A DNA stretch of 64,000 nucleotides from Bradyrhizobium nivariense (lineage in GTDB: Bacteria; Pseudomonadota; Alphaproteobacteria; Rhizobiales; Xanthobacteraceae): NCBI RefSeq assembly GCF_029846715.1, contig NZ_JARVWW010000040.1, forward strand, positions 1 through 64,000. Direction: 5' to 3'. The notes under the pieces were generated by a model. That model worked only from the letters and a program-made list of their open reading frames with translations, was not told where the DNA came from and did not search any database. Of this stretch, positions 47,500 to 55,479 are shown piece after piece (position 1 is the stretch's first letter; each line of letters starts with the position of its first letter). The position numbers were made by a program, and so were the translations under genes.

Positions 47500-49169
47500 G
47501 CGCGCCAGAGATCTCGATGGTGGATGTCGTCGCATGGAACGAAGCGCGCCGCTATCTGCCCGTCATCCGCCGGCTCGCCGAGAACTCGAGGCGCTCGCGA
47601 CAGGACGTGGCGGCTGCCGCGGCCGAGCTCGCCTGCGGACAGACGCATGTCTACGCGCTGCTGCGGCGCTACCTCGCCGATGCTCGCCTGACGAGTCTGC
47701 TGCCGCGCCGCCGGGGACCGGCGCCAGGCACGTCCTTGCTGGATCAGGAGGTTGACGCGCTGATCAATAACGTCATCGAGGATGTCTATTTGACGCGTCA
47801 GCAACCGCGGATCAGCGATCTGGTCGATGAGGTCCGACGCCGCTGCGTGGTGACGGGTTTGGTCGCTCCCAGCCGCAAGGCGATTACCGCACGGCTGCAA
47901 TCGCGCCCGGCACGCGAAGTCGTCGCAAAGCGCCAGGGCAGAAAGGCAGCCCGCGATCGCTTCCTTCCCGCGGTCGGTTCGCTTGAGGCCCACTGGCCAC
48001 TGTCGCTGATCCAAATCGATCACACGCTGGTCGACGTGATTGTCGTCGATTCCGTCACCCGAAAGCCGATTCAGCGACCGTGGCTGACGCTCGCAATCGA
48101 TGTCTGCACACGCTGTGTTGCCGGATTCCACCTGTCGCTGGAGCCGCCGTCTGCGACATCGGTCGCGCTCTGTTTGAGCCATGCGGCACTGTCCAAGGAG
48201 AGCTGGTTGGCCGAGCGCGGGATCGATGCAGTCTGGCCGGTGCGCGGTATCCCCGAGCGGTTGCACCTGGACAACGCCAAAGAGTTCCGCTCCGAAGCCT
48301 TGAAGCGCGGCTGCGAGCAATACGGCATCGCCATTGATTACAGGCCGGTGCGAACGCCGCATTATGGCGGGCACATCGAGCGGCTGATCGGCACCATGAT
48401 GGGTAAGGTTCATCTGTTGCCGGGCACCACCTTCTCCGATGTCCGGACCAAAGGCGAGCTGAACCCCGACAAGACGGCTGCCATGACGCTCGATGAAGTT
48501 GAGCGCTGGCTTGGCCATGCGGTTGCAGGCATCTATCACTGCGATCTGCACCGCGGCATCGGCACAACGCCACTGGCTGCCTGGAAACGCGGCACGGTTG
48601 GCGACAGCACGACGCTCGGCCGTGGCGAGCCGACAGCGGTCACCGATCCTCGCCGCTTCCTGATCGACTTCCTGCCGATTGCTCGCCGCATGATCCGGCG
48701 CGACGGCGTGGCACTGCACTCGATCGCTTATTGGGCTGACGTACTGACCACCTGGATCGGACACCCGGAGCCGATGATCATCCGCTACGATCCGCGCGAC
48801 CTCAGCCGGATCTATCTGCTCGGGCCTGACGGCTCCTACTACGACTTGAGCTACCGCGATCTGCGGCGCCTCCCGATTAGCTTGTGGGAGCATCGCTTGG
48901 CGCTGACGCGGCTGCGCGAGGACGGCCGCTCGCTGGTCGATGAGGCTGCGATCTTCCGCACGATAGAGACCATGCGCAAGATTGCCGATGATGCCGTGCT
49001 GTCCAGCAAGACGGCACGCCGGCAGCACGAACGGCGCAGACGTATTGTGCCCGCGAGCGAGCGTACCGATCTGCTCCCGGTCGAGCTCGATGCGGGCGAT
49101 ACCCTCGAGCAGATCAGCAAGGAGTTGCAGCCGCACGAGCGGATGTTCCCTGTCGAGGAGTGGGAATGA
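47496..49169 (+). CDS. tnsB: TnsB-like DDE transposase
   Basis: 557 residues from the ATG at 47496. N-terminal helix-turn-helix domains (residues about 30-150) are followed by the RNase-H-fold core with the DDE triad Asp175 (LIQIDHT), Asp259 (LHLDNAKEF) and Glu295 (YGGHIERLIG), then a Mu-type beta-barrel domain and a C-terminal tail ending FPVEEWE that may contact TnsC. It binds the ends and joins 3' strands to target. An upstream in-frame start at 47418 would overlap tnsA heavily and is not favoured. Confidence 0.94.
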   Translation: MSAPEISMVDVVAWNEARRYLPVIRRLAENSRRSRQDVAAAAAELACGQTHVYALLRRYLADARLTSLLPRRRGPAPGTSLLDQEVDALINNVIEDVYLTRQQPRISDLVDEVRRRCVVTGLVAPSRKAITARLQSRPAREVVAKRQGRKAARDRFLPAVGSLEAHWPLSLIQIDHTLVDVIVVDSVTRKPIQRPWLTLAIDVCTRCVAGFHLSLEPPSATSVALCLSHAALSKESWLAERGIDAVWPVRGIPERLHLDNAKEFRSEALKRGCEQYGIAIDYRPVRTPHYGGHIERLIGTMMGKVHLLPGTTFSDVRTKGELNPDKTAAMTLDEVERWLGHAVAGIYHCDLHRGIGTTPLAAWKRGTVGDSTTLGRGEPTAVTDPRRFLIDFLPIARRMIRRDGVALHSIAYWADVLTTWIGHPEPMIIRYDPRDLSRIYLLGPDGSYYDLSYRDLRRLPISLWEHRLALTRLREDGRSLVDEAAIFRTIETMRKIADDAVLSSKTARRQHERRRRIVPASERTDLLPVELDAGDTLEQISKELQPHERMFPVEEWE

Positions 49170-50062
49170 GCAACGATTACGCACATCTCCGCCCGACGAC
49201 GCGCCCATTTGCGGCTGAAGATGCAGGGTCGCGGATACGCCGCATCCGCACGGATCGATGGATCGGTTACGCACGGGCGGAAGCCGTCCTGGCGGCGCTG
49301 GAAGACCTGCTGAGCTTCCCGAAGCGTCTGCGGATGCCAAACCTGCTGTTGGTCGGCCCGACAAACAACGGCAAGACGATGATCGTGGAGAAGTTCCGGC
49401 GAACGCATCTGGCGAATGCCGCGAGCGAACCTGCTGACGGCGCGGCACTCATTCCAGTCTTGAAGGTACAAATGCCTTCGGGGCCAGATGAGGGCCGCTT
49501 CTTCGGCGCGATCCTCGAGGCGCTGGGAATGCCGTTCAACCCACGCGATCGGATCGCCACCAAGCAGGACACGGCGGTGCGCCTCATGCGCGCGACCAAC
49601 GTACGGCTATTAGTGATAGATGAGCTCCACAATCTGCTCTCGGGAACGGCGATGCAGCAGCGGCGACTGCTCAACGTACTGCGCTGGCTCGGCAACGAAT
49701 TACAGATCCCGCTGGTCGGCGTCGGAACGACCGAAGCGCTGCGGGCGATCCGCAGTGACGAACAGCTCGTCAACCGATTTGAGCCGTTCCCCCTGCCCGT
49801 TTGGACCGATGACGACGAATATCGCCGGTTACTGAGCACCCTGGAGGCGGTGCTGCCGCTGCGCAGGCCGTCTAATCTGACCGATCCAGCGATGACAGCG
49901 CGCATCCTATCCGCCGCCGAAGGCGTGCTTGGCGAGATCATTGCGATTGTCGTCCGCGCCGCCGTTAAGGCGATCGAGACGGGTGCGGAAACGATCTCCC
50001 CGCGCATGATCGAGCGTGCAGGCTTCATCAGACCCTCCGAGCGTCGGCGTGTTGCAATCTGA
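49166..50062 (+). CDS. tnsC: TnsC/TniB-like AAA+ transposition regulator
   Basis: 298 residues from the ATG at 49166, overlapping the tnsB stop (ATGA). Walker A is VGPTNNGKT (residues 63-71), Walker B LLVIDELHNL (Asp152-Glu153), and a sensor region is VGVGTTEALRAI. It is shorter than Tn7 TnsC (about 555) and close to TniB size. It should form filaments on target DNA and recruit TnsAB. It is coupled to tniQ by overlap. Confidence 0.92.
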   Translation: MSNDYAHLRPTTRPFAAEDAGSRIRRIRTDRWIGYARAEAVLAALEDLLSFPKRLRMPNLLLVGPTNNGKTMIVEKFRRTHLANAASEPADGAALIPVLKVQMPSGPDEGRFFGAILEALGMPFNPRDRIATKQDTAVRLMRATNVRLLVIDELHNLLSGTAMQQRRLLNVLRWLGNELQIPLVGVGTTEALRAIRSDEQLVNRFEPFPLPVWTDDDEYRRLLSTLEAVLPLRRPSNLTDPAMTARILSAAEGVLGEIIAIVVRAAVKAIETGAETISPRMIERAGFIRPSERRRVAI

Positions 50063-51536
50063 TCTGTTTGCGGTCACGGCATTGCCGCCAGCTCCGGCAA
50101 TGACCTGTCTCCTGCCTCTGCGTGTCGTTCCGCAGAACGGAGAAGCGCTGGCATCCTGGATTACGAGGCTCAGCGCCGCTTTGAGGTTGTCGCCCCTGGC
50201 GCTGGGCCGCATTGCATTTGGCGTTGATGCGACTGCCGATCCCGACTGGTGGCGCCGTCCATCGACCGAAGCGCTGGCGCTGATCGCCGAGAAGACAGGT
50301 GTCAGCACACGCGACCTTGCAGCAATGACGTTCAGAGATTGGGCGATTGCCCGCCATGATGAGGCCGCGCAACGGATCGGCAGCAAATATCACTTCGGCT
50401 CGCATCGGAGCCGCCGTGACCGGCGTATTGGTATCTGTCCGCGGTGCCTGGCCGAAGACCGGTCCGGCTATTTGCGACTGCTCTGGATGAATGGATGGGC
50501 TGGCGTCTGCGCGGAGCATCGTATTGTCCTGACAGGACATTGCCCGTCTTGTCGCTGCGTGCTGCGAGTTCCTGGTCTGAACACGCGTCAACCCGTCGAC
50601 TTGACCATCTGCCGAAAATGCGGCCTGAAGCTCGCCGGCACCATAGGAGTTCTCGCCCCTCCATCGGCACTGTGCCTTCAGGCGATCCTTGTTGCGGGCA
50701 AGCAATTGAACCGAACAAGGTTGCCGGGCTGCAGCACCCTCGACTGGCCGACCACAATGGCGCTGATCGACGTGCTGCTCAGCATGGTCTGGATCGACAT
50801 CCCTCGGAAGTATCGCGAGCGCCTGTTCGTTCGCATTGCCAAGGACCTCGATCTCGGCGAACAAAACAATATTGTGTGGAGCTCGAACTATGGCGGCCTC
50901 TTGATCCTCGCCTGGCTGCTTGAAGATCTCGCGAAGCGCCTGTCGGCGGCCATCGCCATTCTGCATGCGCCACGGCTTGATCGCCTGCTCGCTCGCGTGC
51001 CGGATCTGTCCGCCGAGATGAGCGATCGGCTGCGCGTCATTCTCGCGCCGGCCATTGCTTCTTCGCCGAAAGGACGCCGGAGCTGGTGCAACTGGATCGA
51101 GACTCTTCCTGAGCCTGGAATCGATCTGCGTGAGCGTGCGCTCCGTGAACGCTACAAGCTGCGGCGCCAGCGCTTGTTCGCGTTCGCGGCCGTCCATGAT
51201 GGCGCGGTGGTCGAGGCCGCCGCCGAGAGCGTCGGCGTCACTGCCCGAACGCTCTATCGCTGGCTGCTCAAAGGCGCGGAGCACGGACTGGAAGCTGCAC
51301 TTGAGCGTCCTCGACGGCAATCGCAATTGACTGGCGCTCAAGCGGAGGCGCTCGGGAGATGGATCGCTGCCGATCGGGCTCATCAGCATCGCCACGTGGT
51401 GATTGCTGAAGCGATGGCTCAGTTCGGGATTGCTCTCAGTCCGGATCACGCATCCGCGCTGCTTCGCGTCCATCGCCGCGCCAAACCAGGACGTCGTCAC
51501 CGACGATGGAAACCGAAGCCGCGGAAGCTCACGTAG
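50049..51536 (+). CDS. tniQ: TniQ-family targeting protein with C-terminal helix-turn-helix domain
   Basis: About 495 residues from a GTG at 50049; GTG 50016 and ATG 50100 are alternatives. The N-terminal TniQ domain (LRVVPQNGEALASWITRLSAA) leads to the zinc-finger set ICPRCLAED, WAGVCAEHRIVLTGHCPSCRCVL and ICRKCG (residues about 130-205). Residues about 380-470 form a helix-turn-helix pair (HDGAVVEAAAESVGVTARTLYRWLLKG and QAEALGRWIAADRAHQHRHVVIAEAM) like IS630/homeodomain-type DNA-binding modules, followed by a basic tail. TnsD/TniQ proteins choose the target; the fused DNA-binding module may provide sequence recognition. Confidence 0.88.
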   Translation: MLQSDLFAVTALPPAPAMTCLLPLRVVPQNGEALASWITRLSAALRLSPLALGRIAFGVDATADPDWWRRPSTEALALIAEKTGVSTRDLAAMTFRDWAIARHDEAAQRIGSKYHFGSHRSRRDRRIGICPRCLAEDRSGYLRLLWMNGWAGVCAEHRIVLTGHCPSCRCVLRVPGLNTRQPVDLTICRKCGLKLAGTIGVLAPPSALCLQAILVAGKQLNRTRLPGCSTLDWPTTMALIDVLLSMVWIDIPRKYRERLFVRIAKDLDLGEQNNIVWSSNYGGLLILAWLLEDLAKRLSAAIAILHAPRLDRLLARVPDLSAEMSDRLRVILAPAIASSPKGRRSWCNWIETLPEPGIDLRERALRERYKLRRQRLFAFAAVHDGAVVEAAAESVGVTARTLYRWLLKGAEHGLEAALERPRRQSQLTGAQAEALGRWIAADRAHQHRHVVIAEAMAQFGIALSPDHASALLRVHRRAKPGRRHRRWKPKPRKLT

Positions 51537-51580
51537 GTTGCCGGACCTGCTCATGATCCGGCTCCTGGTTTGTGAATCCA

Positions 51581-51630
51581 GTTCGCGAATCCTGGAGCCG
51601 TTCCGCGAAACGTTGCACGAGTTCGCGAAA
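51581..51630. repeat. Repeated TTCGCGAA-type motifs in the transposon right end
   Basis: GTTCGCGAAT (51581-51590), TTCCGCGAAAC (51601-51611) and GTTCGCGAAAC (51621-51631) are three near-identical motifs about 20 bases apart inside the right end. The outermost overlaps the terminal repeat. They are probable TnsB-binding sites; Tn7-like right ends usually hold several. Confidence 0.65.
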
Positions 51631-51645
51631 CCTCGCGCACCGACA
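51622..51645 (-). repeat. Right terminal inverted repeat of the Tn7-like transposon
   Basis: Inverse of the left repeat, ending ...CACCGACA at 51645 and followed by the ACTTG duplication. Of 24 bases, 22 match. Confidence 0.88.
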
Positions 51646-51650
51646 ACTTG

Positions 51651-51815
51651 TTCACAACGTACTGATTCACAACAAGAAGTTAGTGTCAGTATGTTAGTAA
51701 AGTTAAGAGAGCTGGAAAGATTGGCGTCGCAGTGCTTTAGGTGTGATTTCGGTTGTCGATAGCACGTGGATGCCGTCCCCGAAGGCACGAGGCTTCCAGT
51801 CCCTGATAGCACGAG
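51651..51815. repeat. RepA iterons with adjacent AT-rich tract (candidate oriV)
   Basis: Three 17-bp direct repeats follow the consensus GTCCCYGAWRGCACGAG: 51752-51768 (most diverged), 51775-51791 and 51799-51815, spaced 23 and 24 bases start to start. The last lies 6 bases from the repA stop. An AT-rich tract (about 51655-51715) lies on the far side. Iterons plus AT-rich DNA beside a replication initiator is the layout of an iteron-type replication origin. The Tn7-like element is inserted just outside it. Confidence 0.7.
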
Positions 51816-51820
51816 CGAAT

Positions 51821-52723
51821 TCACAGCTTATCCCCCGCAGGGCCGATAACGCCACGCTTTCGCAACCGCTGGGTAGGCGGGTTGATCGCGATGGGCGCGA
51901 AATTCAATCGTTCTTCGCCATTCAGCTCGTGTGTGATAGCCAGCCGATAGCCCGGCAACGTCTGGTGATGCACGATCTGGCGCAGGTCGTAAGCGAAGTG
52001 CTTGAGCGGCGAGAGGCTCCCGGACTTGGCATGCAAGTGCACGAGACCGAAGCTCCAACCGCCATGCTGACGACCCCCGTGCTTGCGGACGAGGCGATAG
52101 AGCCAACGTTCGAGTCCACCGGTCAGATCGAAATACGCGCGGTCAATGGTCAGCACGAGCGATTCGTCTAGGACGCCCGTGTAGAACCAATCGGGCAGGA
52201 TCAACTCGATTCCACGAGCATGCCCGTGCGCATCGCTCGTGTGCTTCCATTCGTTGATCCAGGAGAAGCGATGCCGCCGCCGTTCTGTCGGCTGCCGGAT
52301 TGATGTCATGACGCTGGTTGATTGCAATCGGTCCAGCGCAGCCTTTAGGCGGTCGTAGTCGCGTACACTGGTGCCACGGCCGACGAACGTCAGGATCTCA
52401 TAGGGGGTGCCGGCCATCAGGCGCGAGGTTTTCAAACCGGCATCACGGGCCTGGACGATCTGCGAGGCAGCCCAGATCAGAACGTCCGCGTCCCAGATCG
52501 TCGCCAGGCCATGCTCCGGCACCGCTTCGACACGGATGGTGATCTTACCTGCGCGGAAGTCGATCGGAACGATCCGCTTCGACTTTGCGAGCGAAAAGAA
52601 CGGATACGCCATCAAGTCTTGCGCGTCCCGTGGAGCGAGATCGCCAGGAAGCGCGCGAAACAGATCGAGTTGGTCGCGCTCTGACCGCCGTCGTCCGGCT
52701 GCAGTTGAGTTGCTGTCCGGCAT
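51821..52723 (-). CDS. repA: Replication initiator protein A (RPA family)
   Basis: A 300-residue RepA/TrfA-like initiator: QLDLFRALPGDLAPRDAQDLMAYPFFSLAKSKR near the start, the central AGTPYEILTFVGRGTSVRDYDRLKAALDRLQSTSV and HRFSWINEWKHTSD, and the C-terminal winged helix GGLERWLYRLVRKHGG. It would bind the iterons just downstream and allow limited autonomous replication of the excised element. It is read leftwards 3 bases after the AlpA-like gene, so the two are an operon. Confidence 0.92.
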   Translation of the reverse strand: MPDSNSTAAGRRRSERDQLDLFRALPGDLAPRDAQDLMAYPFFSLAKSKRIVPIDFRAGKITIRVEAVPEHGLATIWDADVLIWAASQIVQARDAGLKTSRLMAGTPYEILTFVGRGTSVRDYDRLKAALDRLQSTSVMTSIRQPTERRRHRFSWINEWKHTSDAHGHARGIELILPDWFYTGVLDESLVLTIDRAYFDLTGGLERWLYRLVRKHGGRQHGGWSFGLVHLHAKSGSLSPLKHFAYDLRQIVHHQTLPGYRLAITHELNGEERLNFAPIAINPPTQRLRKRGVIGPAGDKL

Positions 52724-52726
52724 AGG

Positions 52727-53005
52727 TCAGCGCCGCTCCTTGCCCGCATACGGAATCGGTGCGTGCCGTTTCGCGGGCAGGACTGTGCCTGCACCAGGAT
52801 CGCTGGTGGACGTTTTGGCGCCACGATCAGCCCACGCCTTCAGGTCCTCGAGCGCATACACAACGCGACCGCCGAGCTTGCGGTAGGTCGGGCCTGTGCC
52901 ATAGGTGCGGTGCTTTTCTAGGGTTCGGCCAGAGAGCCCGAGAAAGCGCGCCGCTTCGGGCGTGCGCAGGTATCGCGGCGGCAGGCCGGCGTTCGGATCG
53001 GGCAT
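52727..53005 (-). CDS. AlpA/MerR-like helix-turn-helix DNA-binding protein
   Basis: 92 residues. RYLRTPEAARFLGLSGRTLEKHRTYGTGPTYRKLGGRVVYALEDLKAWAD is the excisionase/AlpA-type winged helix-turn-helix, followed by a short basic tail. Such proteins act as excisionase-like or replication-control factors in ICEs. It is directly upstream of repA with a 3-base gap, consistent with co-regulation. Confidence 0.88.
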   Translation of the reverse strand: MPDPNAGLPPRYLRTPEAARFLGLSGRTLEKHRTYGTGPTYRKLGGRVVYALEDLKAWADRGAKTSTSDPGAGTVLPAKRHAPIPYAGKERR

Positions 53006-53127
53006 TTGCGACTCCGTGGTGCGTCTGGAGCGTGGCCAGCTTTGGCCGCGCGTCGACGGTCACGATGGCGCAGTAGAAGTGCTTAGGGGGATGCCGAAGA
53101 TTGAGCGATGATTTTCGGCACCCTGCC

Positions 53128-53890
53128 CTACTCGTTGCGAGATGAGGGACGTAGCAATGCGCGATAGCCGCCGCGCATCAGAGCCCAGCCAGCCTGCACC
53201 AGGCGGATGGTTCGGCTGCGCAATTCGTGGGTTTTCCAGCCGCGCTCAGGGATGCGTTTTCGGCCGAACAGCACCTCGGCGATGACGCGATAGGAAGCAC
53301 CATCCATGCGTCCATCGAGCGCTCGCAGCACCAAGACGAGTCGTTCGCGCCGCTGCGCCGAAAGCTGGTGAAGGGGAGGTCCCGGCCGGCGGCCCTTGAT
53401 TGCGCGCCAGAGCCGATGTGAGGCATGGGCGCGGATCTCAAAGTCCGAATCGAGCGGCAGTTCGGCCGCATAAGAGACACCAAACTGCGGCGCCTCTTTC
53501 AGCCAGAGATGATGTTTTGCCCCTTGAATGCGCAATACGGCATGCCAGCCGTCAGATGCCTGTCTGATGGTGCCCGATGAAAGGTCGGTAAGCCGTAGCC
53601 TCGCGCCGACCGCTTTTGAGCCGGACGTGCTCTGAACGAGCGGCACCACCGTCGGCAACGCCTCAGGTGCCCAGAAGATTGTCTGTTGGTAAAAGGACCC
53701 CTGAGGGTCATGAGCGAAAGCAGACGCCCCATCTCCTTCGGAATTCGGAAGTCATCTGCGATTGATTTTCACGATAGGAGGCTCGATAGTTGGGGCTGCG
53801 CCGCAGTGACTCCCAGGCGAAATCCGCCATCTCGCCCGACTTGATAGCTTGTCGATACGCCTCCGGTGAGCGCCAGTCGAACTCAGACAT
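53128..53890 (-). pseudogene. DUF6499-DUF2285 regulator split by a frameshift
   Basis: The first frame (from the ATG at 53890) gives MSEFDWRSPEAYRQAIKSGEMADFAWESLRRSPNYRASY...RRWGVCFRS and stops. The next frame continues FAHDPQGSFYQQTIFWAPEALPTVVPL and the DUF2285 domain to 53128, with RALDGRMDGASYRVIAEVLFG and TIRLVQAGWALMRGGYRALL. In relatives these are one protein. Removing a single T from the TTT at 53725-53735 restores a continuous reading. Either a real single-base lesion or a sequencing error. DUF2285 proteins of ICEs are probable transcription activators (QseM/QseC-linked FseA-like in ICEMlSym). Confidence 0.78.
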
Positions 53891-54048
53891 TGCTATGATT
53901 CCCTGCCGTAGATCGATTGCGGCGCAATGTCTATGAAGCTTGGGATTGTTGGGGAAGTCACCAATTGTGCATCGCGTGATGCATTCAGGCGATCACGCCT
54001 CAGCGGAGAAATCTGTTCTCAAGGCCGAACTCATTATGACAGATTTTC

Positions 54049-54327
54049 CTATTTAGTGGCGCCGCCGCGAAGCAAGTCACGGTAGCCGTGGTCTGCCATC
54101 CATTTTGCGCGCGCCAGATGACTATCAAACGCATTGCGGGCGCGAGCCGGCTCGCGATCCGGGTCGATATGCAACACGATCCGGCTCACCTCTTTCCATT
54201 CAGCGCCATCGGCTTCGGCGTCAAGAAGTCGCCAATACGTCACCAGATGCTGCTCGTCATAGGTCGTCAGCACCGGCTGATCCGGCGCGACATCCGCGAC
54301 ATCGGGATCTAACGGTGGCTTCGTCAT
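54049..54327 (-). CDS. Short DUF2285-type protein
   Basis: 92 residues: PDVADVAPDQPVLTTYDEQHLVTYWRLLDAEADGAEWKEVSRIVLHIDPDREPARARNAFDSHLARAKWMADHGYRDLLRGG. The pattern LDAEADGAxWxEV...AKWMxxxGYRxLL is the short form of DUF2285, homologous to the end of the neighbouring split protein. It is divergent from the XRE gene with a 107-base shared promoter region. In M. loti, short and long DUF2285 proteins form an ICE activator pair. Confidence 0.78.
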   Translation of the reverse strand: MTKPPLDPDVADVAPDQPVLTTYDEQHLVTYWRLLDAEADGAEWKEVSRIVLHIDPDREPARARNAFDSHLARAKWMADHGYRDLLRGGATK

Positions 54328-54434
54328 GTAGGCTTATGCGCGCACTTCGCTGATCTGCATTGTAGGCGAAACTTAGCGGAATAGTTCGGTTATAGCCAGT
54401 GGTTTGATGGTCTGCCTAATGGCTGTTTGGGCGC

Positions 54435-54716
54435 ATGAAAGCTCGTGCGCTCGTGGCATGGAATGTGCGCCGGATCCGCGTGGATCGCGGCATTCCGCAA
54501 GAGCAACTGGCCTACGATGCCGGGATTGACCGCTCATATATGAGCGGCCTTGAGCGGCAATCTGAGAATCCGACAATTGATCTTCTCGACCGGCTCGCCG
54601 AGACGCTGGGTGTTCATTTATCTGAATTTTTTATTCAGCCACCCAAGGGAGCGGCGACACCCAAGACCTTGCCTAAAGGCCGCAGGTCAGCGCGTCTACG
54701 TTCCAATAAAGAATAG
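54435..54716 (+). CDS. XRE-family helix-turn-helix regulator
   Basis: 93 residues. NVRRIRVDRGIPQEQLAYDAGIDRSYMSGLERQSENPTIDLLDRLAETLGVHLSEFF is a canonical Cro/CI-type helix-turn-helix, followed by a basic tail. It is the only plus-strand gene in the right-hand ICE block. Divergent to the DUF2285 gene, it may act as the element's repressor (inference). Confidence 0.88.
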   Translation: MKARALVAWNVRRIRVDRGIPQEQLAYDAGIDRSYMSGLERQSENPTIDLLDRLAETLGVHLSEFFIQPPKGAATPKTLPKGRRSARLRSNKE

Positions 54717-54879
54717 CATTGGGCGAGTTCAGCCCATGCGGACAAGCGCCACGGAAGGGCGCGTCTTAAACAAGTGAAAAATCAACTCGACCAAGCCGAT
54801 GCAGCTGCAACCTTGGTCAATCGGCTTTTCTCCAAGAGTGAACCCCGCCCGAGGCTGTCGGGCGGGGCGATGATGAGCC

Positions 54880-55197
54880 TCACTCTCCGTTCTTGCGGGG
54901 CCGCGACCAGAGCAAGGTGTAGCCTTCGCCTTCCTCATCGAACAGGTTCGCGTAGATCGGCGCGTTGAACGAGGGGTCGTCGAGCTTGAGCGAGAGGTAG
55001 TCGCGTCCCTCTTCGGAGCGCTTCGACCAGGCTGCCCCGATCTCCGCCCGGCCCACATAGATGCGGTGGCTGGGAGCGTTGTCGTTGGAGCGGTTGGTCT
55101 CGGCGACGATGCGGACGCCCTTGGCCTGCAGGCTCAGGGTGATGATCTCGCCCTGGAAATCGTTGCCGACCTTCTTGAAAGAACCGATGTTAGCCAT
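54880..55197 (-). CDS. DUF736 protein
   Basis: 105 residues from the ATG at 55197: MANIGSFKKVGNDFQGEIITLSLQAKGVRI, NAPSHRIYVGRAEIGAAWSKRSEEGRDYLSLKLDDPSF and YTLLWSRPRKNG. The DUF736 family is near-universal in alphaproteobacterial ICEs and plasmids; its beta-rich fold resembles single-strand or RNA-binding proteins, but the role is unknown. Its upstream leader is shared with the DUF2493 gene. A decayed divergent copy lies at 55480-55760. A Pro/Gly-rich hairpin-like sequence (CCCCGCC...GGCGGGG, about 54844-54866) lies past its stop and may terminate it. Confidence 0.92.
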   Translation of the reverse strand: MANIGSFKKVGNDFQGEIITLSLQAKGVRIVAETNRSNDNAPSHRIYVGRAEIGAAWSKRSEEGRDYLSLKLDDPSFNAPIYANLFDEEGEGYTLLWSRPRKNGE

Positions 55198-55224
55198 GTC
55201 ACTTCTCCTGTTGTGTTTCGAGCC

Positions 55225-55370
55225 CGCGACCACCGCGGCCTCGATGGCGATCTAGGGCCGAAGACGATCGACGACGCACCCGCTCGCGGGCCGAAGCGCA
55301 GCGGAGGACGTCGTTGTGGCGACTTTCTTGTCCCGCGAGGAATGGGCGAAGCCCAGGGGAAGAAAGTCGC
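55225..55370 (-). promoter_or_regulatory. Structured leader upstream of DUF736 (copy A of a two-copy element)
   Basis: In order away from the DUF736 ATG: block 1 CGCGACCACCGCGGCCTCGA (from 55225, 28 bases before the ATG), block 2 GGGCCGAAGCGCAGCGGAGG (about 55288-55308), then a perfect 11-bp inverted repeat GCGACTTTCTT (55319-55329) / AAGAAAGTCGC (55360-55370). The same blocks, order and 28-base spacing occur upstream of DUF2493 at 57324-57502, with a different 11-bp arm sequence. Function unknown; promoter, operator or structured 5' UTR are possible. Confidence 0.6.
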
Positions 55371-55479
55371 ATCAACGGCGTTGCGGCTCAGACGATCGAG
55401 GCGAAGCCGATCTTCGGCCAGATCAAGCCATCAAAGAGGCCACGTGGTCTGCGTGCTGAACCGCAATGTTAAGGAGAAG

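Larger units (their letters stand above)
46739..51645 (+). mobile_element. Complete Tn7-like transposon (tnsA-tnsB-tnsC-tniQ)
   Basis: Both ends can be fixed from sequence. The left end starts TGTCGGTGGGCGAGGTTTCG at 46739; the right end, read inward on the minus strand from 51645, starts TGTCGGTGCGCGAGGTTTCG. The 5-base target duplication ACTTG flanks it (46734-46738 and 51646-51650). The 4907-bp element therefore has Tn7-like TGT/ACA termini and a 5-bp duplication. It carries only the four transposition genes, coupled by overlaps, and no visible cargo or CRISPR component. It sits about 105 bases from the RepA iterons. Confidence 0.93.

Noticed and set aside
46536..49448. 970-codon minus-strand open frame across the transposon
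   Set aside because: It is antisense to tnsA-tnsB, crosses the transposon end at 46739 and has no recognisable domain; a by-product of high-GC coding.
50028..51824. 598-codon minus-strand open frame
   Set aside because: Antisense to tniQ and runs through the transposon right end and the iterons.
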